Positions 56,995-64,000 of a stretch of DNA of 64,000 nucleotides are shown piece after piece. Each line of letters opens with the position of its first letter. The stretch's first letter is position 1. Source of the stretch: Eleusine coracana subsp. coracana (taxonomy: Eukaryota; Streptophyta; Magnoliopsida; Poales; Poaceae); assembly GCA_032690845.1 (NCBI GenBank), contig CM064427.1:16627501-16691500 (forward strand). The letters are read 5' to 3'. The notes under the pieces are model-generated. The model ran no database searches. It saw only the letters and a list, made by a program, of their open reading frames with translations, and was not told the DNA's origin. The position numbers and the translations under genes were made by a program.

Positions 56995-58532
56995 TCAGAA
57001 AATTCGTCTTATATTCCTTATGAGAAAAGTGTAGTCCGCTTCATTCATCTCGATTGTATCCTGGATTCTTCGGTCCACATCTCTTTGATTCCTGTAAGCA
57101 CGATCTCTGTCTAGATACAGTCTCTTAATGTTTCTTCGGCAGACAGGACAGCAAGCAGGCAGTTGCAGGTTATGATTTTCAACGCTGTAAGGAGAGGCAC
57201 TGTTCAAAGTCCTCCGAGCCGATCGGCGCACATGCTGAGCCGATCGGCGCAGTGGTGTTCTTCCACCATTGCGACTTCCTCCACTTTCCTCTGCATTACC
57301 ATTAACTCATGTTGAAGTTCCTGCTGCCCTGTCATTACTACATTCTGCAAGTGTTTCCTGATTTCCGAACTTAGGACTACCAAAGCTTCCTTGCACATCA
57401 AAATCATCACTAAAATCTACAGGCACACTAGGATCACCGCTTTCCAAAGTTTCCAAATAGTATGACGTATAGTCACTATCCATTCGAAATAATTTTGAAT
57501 TGGCTTGCCCGATAATCTAGCGGATCTACGAACCTCTGGTGTAATCTTACACTTCCTTGCAGCAGTTTCTTCATCTTCACTTGGCAGAGCTGTCAGATCA
57601 ATAAATTCAACCATCTTCAGATCGTGCCGAACAGCTCCAGTGTCGCGCCGATCGGTGCAGCCAGCAGCTTCCTTCATATACTCATCTAACTGCTCTAGAT
57701 TACGCTCACGGATCACCTTATTCTGCTGCCTTCATAAAATCTCATCATTAATCTCCTTAGGTGTCCTTCCTCCAGGAACTGCGTGACAGCCATCATCATA
57801 TATTAAATCTCTAGGTATGAAAGTTGGATCTTCTGCCAATTGGAGTTCCACCTTGCGTGGAAGATCTTTAGCACAAAAAAAACACTTGCAACCCTCAATA
57901 CAACTGTTCCTATGAATCTTATTTTCTTGAAAACTTTCCCAATCGGTAAGAACCTTAGGAAAGGATTCATCCCTTCTAGCTTGAAGATCCATCTCCGCAT
58001 CCTGCTGGTACATAGCTTCTTCGACTTCCTCTCGCAGCTTGAGTTCATACTTGGTGGCAATGTCAAGTTCACCATAAAGTCGGCACCTATGAATTGTGAG
58101 GGCGCTCTCTTCATCTAGCTCTTCCTTCTCTTGCTCAGTCAATGATCTTTCGAAAGATAGGAAATCCTCATACGACAAGGGCGTAGCAAGATCAAGAAGA
58201 TTTTCCATGATATACCTTTGACAAACTACTTCACTTTCAATAGGTGCTACAGATTTTCCTCTGCGCACCAAAACTCTTTTCATCATCTGCCGAAGTTCAT
58301 TGTCCATCTTCACCTTGTCGGCGTTCCACGCGTCAGCTTCGCTTTTCTTCATGAATTTCTTCCGCAGATCTGACCAGACGACGGGATCATCTCGTGTTGG
58401 CGTCAACACTTCGTCGACTTCTTCCTAGGGCCAATTTGCAAAGGGCTGAGGAAATCCGCCGCCAAGCCGATCGGGTCGAGAGTCGCGCCGATCGGCGCCG
58501 CCTTGGTTTCTGCCTGATGCACCGCCTTCCAT
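56995..58532 (-). pseudogene. R extra ORF downstream of integrase, function unknown
   Basis: A frame opens at ATG 58532 (MEGGASGRNQGGADRRD) and, after a TAG at about 58426, runs to a TGA at 57732-57734. It goes on to about 57480, changes frame, and continues to about 56995. It would be about 500 residues. The middle is charged and helical (WSDLRKKFMKKSEADAW, LTEQEKEELDEESALT, EEVEEAMYQQDAEMDL). Cys pairs occur at CKCFFCAKD and, near the end, LPACCPVCRRN, suggesting metal binding. No transmembrane segment or signal peptide is visible, which argues against a classical env protein even though Athila elements carry an env-like ORF in this position. Palindrome pairs lie near its start and end. Confidence 0.5.
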
Positions 58533-58844
58533 CGCTTCTGCTCTTAGGGTTTGTTCTGGTGATGATGTAATGCGAATTGATCCATGGGTTTGCTGTCACC
58601 TCATATTTATATCCCTTGATTTCCAATTGGACTAGAACTCTTTCTCTTATTCGTGGAATTTAATGAGTCTTAAAAAAAGCAAGGTCCAAAACCGACTCAA
58701 AACAAAAAGGACTCTATCACGCCGATCGGCGCAAGCATCGCGCCGATCAGCGCGGTACACTAAATTGCCGAAAAAGGAAAACTACGGAAATTAAAATACA
58801 TACAAGCTTTTGTTTTACGTCGTTAATCTCGACCACACGGGGTA

Positions 58845-60326
58845 CTAAGCAGTGAAATACACATCAAAAGATTTTAATTCAAATGAGTCAAGTTCTAGGT
58901 ATACCTTTAGACATTGTCCATTCACCGTGTACTTGTTTCTCTTGCCATCCATTATTATTACTTCTTCCGAAGGTAACACCGTATTCAAAAGATAAGGTCC
59001 CTCCAATTTGCTTCGTAGTTTGCCTTTACCAAATAATCTGAATCGCGAATTAAATAGGAGCACCCGATCTCCTTCCTTGAACTCCTTCTTCAAAAACTTC
59101 TTACCGTACCACTTCTTTGTTTTCTCCTTGTATATGGCTGCATTTTCATATGCACGCAATCTCATCTCTTCCAATTCACTTATTTGTATCTTCCTTTTCA
59201 TGCCGGCGGCATCAAGATCCAGATTCATATCCTTTATAGCCCAATAAGCCTTATGTTCTAATTCCACCGGTAGGTGACACGATTTCCCATAGACGAATCG
59301 ATACGGTGTCATACCAATTGGTGTCTTGAATGCCGTCCTATATGCCCATAACGCTCCATTAAGCTTCGTGACCCAATCTTTTCCTTCCTTTGTAACAATC
59401 TTCTGCAGAATTCCCTTTAATTTCTTATTTGAAGTTTCTGCTTGTCCATTTGTCTGGGGGTGGTAAGTTGTTCCAATTCTATGTTCAATTCCAGATTTGG
59501 TTAAAAATCTAGCAAATTCTCCTCCTGTAAAATGGGATCCTGCATCTGTAATTATTATCCTTGGTACCCCGTACCTAGGAAATATCTGCTCCTGAAGTAT
59601 ACTCCTTGATTCTCTTGTAGTGTTAGCCTTGCATGCCATTGCTTCGACCCACTTGGAGACATAATCAACAGCGACCAATATATACTCGAAACCATGAGAA
59701 TTCACAAAGGGTCCCATAAAATCCATACCCCAAAAATCAAAGATATCGACTTGAAGATTGTACTTAAGAGGCATTGCATTCCTACTGTTAACATTCCCTA
59801 TTCGTTGGCATTGAGCACATGTTGCAACGTACCTTTTTGCATCTTCATGCATGGTAGGCCAATAGAATCCACATGCCCATACCTTTGCCTGTGTTCTGAA
59901 GTAGCCATAATGTCCCCCATAATCCGAAGAATGACATTTTGCTAAAATGCTTGCTCTTTCTTCTCTGGGTACACATCTCCGTACTGCTCCATCCTCGTAA
60001 TACCTATACAAGTATGGGTCGGCCCATATAAATTTTCTCATTTCACTCTTAACTCTTTTCCTTATGTTCTTGTTCATCAGATCAGTTTGTCCCTTGAAAC
60101 CTTCGATAATATCCATCATCCAGTTCTCCCTACGATCAAATGCAGCAAACAACTGCTCTTGTCGTATTTCATCTCTTATTGGCTCAGTTGATGATGATTC
60201 AAGACGAGATAAATAATCTGCTACAGAATTTTCTACTCCTTTCTTATCTCTTATCTCCAAATAAAATTCTTGCAGCATCAATACCCATTGCATTAACCGA
60301 GGCTTAGACTCCTTCTTTGAAACCAA
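58845..60326 (-). pseudogene. R integrase and end of RNase H
   Basis: A 493-codon frame downstream of the TAA at 60327. It starts with the RNase H tail (KKESKPRLMQWVLMLQEF, ENSVADYLSRLE). The H2C2 zinc region is GGHYGYFRTQAKV...CAQCQRIG. The integrase core has all three acidic positions: GMDFMGPF, IITDAGSHFTGGEF, and HPQTNGQAETSNKKLK. The C-terminal part ends FKEGDRVLLFNSRFRLFGKGKL. Integrase joins element cDNA to the genome. No lesion interrupts this frame. Confidence 0.9.
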
Positions 60327-62413
60327 TTATCTTATAGCAGCATGATCAGTATATACAATCACCTTAGAATTTAGAATGTAGGATCTAAACTTCTCAAAAA
60401 TAAATATAACAGCTAGCATCTCCTTCTCAGTTGTTGTATAATTGATTTGCGCCTCATTCAAAGTTTTGCTAGCATAATAAATAGCATGCACTTTACTTTC
60501 CTTCTGTTGTCCAAGAACAGCTCCAACTGCATCACACATAATTTCAAAAGGTAGACTCCATCAAGTGGCTCCATAACGGGTGCAGAACATAGAGCTTCCT
60601 TTAATCTTCTGAAGGCCAAGAGTCTTTCCTCATCCACAACAAATTTTGTATCTTGCTTTAACAATTCTGTCAGGGGTTTAGCAATCTTCAAATAATCCTT
60701 AACAAATTTGTGATAGAAGTTCGCATGTCCAAGAAAACTCCTCAAAGTTGTAAGATCAGTAGGGGGAGGTAATTTCTCAACTATAGATACCTTTGCTTTA
60801 TCAACCTCTATCCCTCTTTTAGATATGACATGACCAAGTACTATCCCTTCTGTTATCATGAAGTGACACTTCTCCCAATTAAGAACTAAGTCACATTCAA
60901 CACACCTTTTCAAAACCTTCTCCAAATTCTCCAAACAGCTATCAAAATCAGCACCATGTATGGAGAAGTCATCCATAAATACCTCCATAATAACTTCTAT
61001 GAATTCAACGAATATTGCATTCATGCATCTTTGAAATGTTGCAGGCGCGTTGCAAAGACCAAATGGCATCCTTCTATATGCATATGTCCCAAAAGGGTAA
61101 GTAAAAGTAGTTTTCTGCTGATCTTCTGGTCTTACAGGTATTTGAAAGAAACCATTGTATCCATCCAAATAACAAAAGTATGAATTCCTTGCTAATCTTT
61201 CAAGCATCTCATCAATGAACGGAAGAGGATAGTGATCTTTCTTCGTCACTTTGTTCAAACTTCTATAGTCTATGCACATTCTCCATCCAGTTACAGTCCT
61301 TTGAGGGATCAACTCATTGTTCTCGTTAGGGACTACTGTCAATCCTCCTTTCTTGGGTACACAATGCACTGGACTAACCCATTCACTATCAACAACAGGG
61401 TAGATCATATCTACATTAAGCAGCTTCAAAATCTCCTTTATAACCACTGGCTTCATTGATTCCTTCAACCTTCGCAAACCTTCAACCATTGGTTTAGTAT
61501 TCTCCTCCAAGTTAATCTTGTGGGTGCAAAATGCGGGGCTGATTCCCTTGATGTCATCCAATGTGTAACCAATGGCCTTCTTATACCTTTTGAGCACAAC
61601 AAGAAGCCTCTCTGTTTCTTCTTTCGTTAGGGCGTTGTTCACAATAACTGGATATGTTCTATTCTTCACTAGATATTCATAGCGTAGTTCTTTCGGAATT
61701 TCCTTCTGTTCCACTTCTGGTGCTTCGTCTGGATCCAGCTCCCCGAGAGGTTCAAAGTCAGGATTTTCCTGGTTGAGCCGATCGGTGCAAGGGTCGTGCC
61801 GATTGGTGCTTCCAGTATGATGGAGCCGATCGGCGTAAGGGTCGCGCCGATCGGCGCTGCCAGTATGATTGAGCCGATCGGCGTAAGGGTCGCGCCGATC
61901 GGCGCTGCCAGTATGACTGAGCCGATCGGCGCAAGGGTCGCGCCGATCGGCGCTGGCAGTACACTTGTCAGTTTCACTCATGATGTGGTCCAGTGGGTCT
62001 CCCATATCCATCCCTATCCTCTCGGCTTCCTCTGGGCAGAATTCCTGATAGCAAGAAGAGTCTTGATGAGACGGATCATTAAATTGAAATTGCATTTCTT
62101 CCTCTCCCAGGTGTAGCATGATTTGACCTTTCCCAGCATCCAGAACAGCTTGTACTAATCTTAAGAATGGCCTTCCCAGAATAATATCTTTAACCCCAGT
62201 TTCCTTATTATCTAGAACGAAGAAATCTACCGGCATTGTTTTCGAGCTGATCTCAATTTCGACATTCTTGATCACTCCCAGTGGCTTGGTTTTCCTACCA
62301 TCCGCCATGATCAGCTCAAGTTCAGTCCCCATTAGCCGCCATTGAGTTCCATAAGGCATGCTGATGAATGCATCATAAGTCATCAAGCTGACACGGGAGC
62401 CAAAGTCACACAA
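60327..62413 (-). pseudogene. R protease, reverse transcriptase and RNase H
   Basis: In frame with gag across a TAA at 62465-62467. The protease site reads ALCDFGSRVSLMTYDAF (Athila-type D-x-G), with the second strand KDIILGRPFLRL. A linker with four 16-residue repeats follows (48 bp each, 61775-61966). RT motifs: MVEGLRRLKESMKPVVIKE, GWRMCIDYRSLNKVTKKDHY, RMPFGLCNAPATFQRCM, and catalytic FMDD in EVFMDDFSIHG. A one-base loss near 60558 shifts the frame into RNase H (60327-60539: KEMLAVIFIFEKFRSY, TDHAAIR), which also lacks about three residues after MCDA and ends at a TAA at 60327. Confidence 0.9.
61775..61966 (-). repeat. Coding minisatellite, four 48-bp units
   Basis: Units start at 61775, 61823, 61871 and 61919. 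Each contains one pair of CCGATCGG palindromes 21 bp apart and encodes 16 residues (pattern ADRRDPYADRL plus HTG). The unit nearest the RT is the most diverged. Confidence 0.92.
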
Positions 62414-62464
62414 GGCTTTCGGAAATTTCTTTCCCGATATCTCACAGGGTATGTATGGTTGTTC

Positions 62465-63784
62465 TTATTCCTCTTCAGTGACTCCTACAGCATACACACC
62501 ACATAATCCTTCATAGGGGGATGGCTCAAAGCAACTGTCTAGCAATCTCTTTGCTTGTTTCACCTCTGTTCCATCAAGCTCTATATCATCCTTGTAAAGC
62601 TTCCCTAAAACTCTCCCAATAATCTCTTGATCGAAAACTTCTGACTTGAGGCAATTACTTGGGAAATTATACTCAATTCCGGCTTCGGAGGCATCTTGCG
62701 GACTGAAGGATCTTCTCATATTAAGCAATTCTTGCAAAAAATCAATGGGAATCCAGTCCATCGCCTCAAATTCGTCAAGTGATTTAGCATCCGCCAATGT
62801 TCTATCCCCCTTCGGTTTAGCAAAATTCCCTTCAAATTCCTTCAGTTGATTGTCCAGAATCGTAGCTTCTATTTTGGTATATTCCTTGCTACTTGGCGAA
62901 GTCATCAAGGTGATCGGTTCTCCTATTGTTGCGGCTGCGCCGATTGGCTCAGAGACTGCGTCGATCGGTGCACACGTCAGACCCACAGATGTGAGTCCGA
63001 CGGGCTCTATTTCTTCGAATTGTCCTGAAGTAATCATTGATCTGCTCTCGGACATCAAGATCTGTTCAGCTGGCGACTCTTCTTTCTTCATAACTTCTGG
63101 GCATTGCCGATTTGGTTCTAAATATTCTTCCCAATGCTTGTGCAAAGCTTCATTCTCGGCAATTTTACCCAACAATTCGATCCCTACCTTGGCCGTCAAT
63201 CTCAGAAAACTTCCTCCGGCCGATCCATCCAAATGCATCCTCGATTCCTTGTTTATGGCCATGTAGAAGGTCTGAGCGCATATGTTCTCATCAATGCCAA
63301 GGTCAGGTCCTTGTTTCAACAACGTTTGGAAACACGTCCAGGCTTCCGCGAGAGACTCTTCATCTTCTTGTAAGAAGTTCACCACTTCCCTTCTCAACTT
63401 CTACACCTTTGGCAAAGGAAAATAGTGGACACAAAAATTTCCAACTAACTCACTCCATTTACCTTTTGCTTCTCGAGATGCTGCCTTGTGCCATTCTTTG
63501 GCTTTTCCTCCCAAAGAAAATGGGAAAAGCAGCCACCTATAAATATCCCGAGGCACTCCTTCATGATGGAATGTTTGGCAAAGTGCCTCCAAATCTTGTA
63601 AGTGAGTATACGGGTTCTTCTTTTTCGCTTAAAAGAATTTGTTTGCTTCAGCCATGCTAATGATAATGGGGTTCAACACATACGAGGAGGCCGTGGCCTT
63701 CTCATCTGAGGGTTGAGGCACCAACACGTCTGGAGATGGTAGAGAAAGTTTCCTGAGCGTCCGAGAAGGTCCTGTTGTACTCAT
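62465..63784 (-). pseudogene. R gag
   Basis: Begins at ATG 63784 (MSTTGPSRTLRKLSLPSP). It runs in one frame with a TAA shortly after MAEANKFF (about 63630) and a TAG at 63401-63403, then to the TAA at 62465. The gag domain is clear: LEALCQTFHHEGVPRD, LFPFSLGGKAKEWHKAA, WSELVGNFCVHYFPL, EESLAEAWTCFQTLL and TFYMAINKESRMHLDGSAGGSF. A palindrome pair (62942/62963) is read through as APIDAVSEPIG. The region after it is acidic and leads directly to the protease, so gag-pol was one polyprotein. Confidence 0.85.
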
Positions 63785-63877
63785 CCTAAAAATTCACACA
63801 AAACACAAAAACGAAAACAACTAGAAAAGAGAGGATTAGACGTTAGTAAAATATTAATAGTAAAAGAATTGGCTTGT

Positions 63878-63894
63878 TCCCCGGCAACGGCGCC
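63878..63894 (-). promoter_or_regulatory. Primer-binding site of R
   Basis: TGGCGCCGTTGCCGGGGA on the minus strand, about a dozen bases inside the 5' LTR end. The same site family as P and M. Confidence 0.85.
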
Positions 63895-63906
63895 AGAAAA
63901 AGGGCT

Positions 63907-64000
63907 TATTGGTCGTATCTACGCACCCACTTATATATCGTAAGAGGACGGTGTACAGTTGTAGCTCTTTTTTCCTTAGAGTATTCCAAGGTTATCGAAT
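63907..64000 (-). repeat. R 5' LTR, truncated by window edge
   Basis: TATTGGTCGTATCTACG...; the 3' LTR has TGTTGG here, so the terminal CCAACA has one C-to-T change on the minus strand. Matches 54496-54590. Confidence 0.88.

Larger units (their letters stand above)
54496..64000 (-). mobile_element. Athila-lineage Ty3/gypsy retrotransposon R (minus), runs off right edge
   Basis: 3' LTR 54496-55595 (1100 bp, TGTTGG...CCAACA), internal region 55596-63906, and the first 94 bp of the 5' LTR at 63907-64000. Primer-binding site TGGCGCCGTTGCCGGGGA at 63878-63894 on the minus strand; polypurine tract GAGTGTGGGGGAAC next to the 3' LTR. Order on the minus strand: gag (63784), protease, RT, RNase H, integrase (to 58845), an extra ORF (58532 to 56995), then the 3' LTR. 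The RT (EVFMDDFS) and integrase sequences match the Athila group. Lesions are few (four stops, one frameshift in gag-pol), so it is the youngest-looking autonomous-type element here. Confidence 0.9.

Noticed and set aside
61775..61966. Repeat array as a CRISPR
   Set aside because: Four contiguous units without unique spacers, inside a retrotransposon coding frame in a plant genome. It is a minisatellite.

Overview
The window looks like gene-poor, repeat-dense DNA of a large plant genome, most likely a grass (Poaceae). The evidence is layered Ty3/gypsy and Ty1/copia retrotransposons with TG...CA LTRs, plant-type primer-binding sites (TGGYGCCGTTGCCGRGGA and a tRNA-Met-like site), a plant DUF4283/zinc-knuckle LINE, a Mutator-like transposase, and one three-exon F-box gene of the cereal F-box/LRR type. 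There are no operons, rRNA, tRNA or CRISPR. The species call is inference only; nothing in the sequence fixes it below the family level.

Layout: 1-1234 is a decayed Mutator (MULE) transposase on the minus strand that runs off the left edge. 2257-3068 is probably the 5' part of a LINE whose remainder lies at 38590-43541. The 35.5 kb between those parts is a nested pile of LTR elements. Copia element C1 (minus strand) has a 3' LTR at 3069-3476 plus 25266-26733, pol at 28020-32560, and an LTR copy at 36984-38589. Gypsy element M (minus, 3477-25260, target duplication CCTAT) sits inside that 3' LTR. Gypsy element P (plus, about 7483-18392) sits inside the 3' LTR of M. P is itself broken by element D1 (minus, 8258-12195, target duplication GAAGA) and carries a 2.8-kb solo LTR S (4655-7482, target duplication CTACT) at its truncated left edge. 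A second copy of the D family, D2 (minus, 32564-36904), interrupts the gag of C1. This gives five layers: LINE, C1, M, P, then D1 or S.

Right of the LINE, 43542-51000 is the only stretch that resembles host euchromatin. It contains a 556-codon F-box/LRR gene (45506-47444, minus) and a small CACTA-like element (48575-49254). From about 50.9 kb a second copia element, C2 (plus), begins with its 5' LTR and gag. It is cut by an Athila-lineage gypsy element R (minus, 54496 to beyond 64000), which has gag, protease, RT, RNase H and integrase in recognisable order, plus an extra ORF between integrase and the 3' LTR.

How the elements relate: P, M and R share the same primer-binding site and a similar box 34-35 bp upstream of the 3' LTR. 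P and M lack RT and integrase, so they look like non-autonomous partners of an R-like autonomous element (inference). The D elements carry only a protease-like domain. The most unusual structures are: paired short palindromes at an exact 21-bp pitch throughout R, echoed with different sequences in C2 and C1; a 410-bp-arm palindrome at one end of D1 that includes copied host flank; three tandem retropepsin-like modules in P; and the extra ORF of R.
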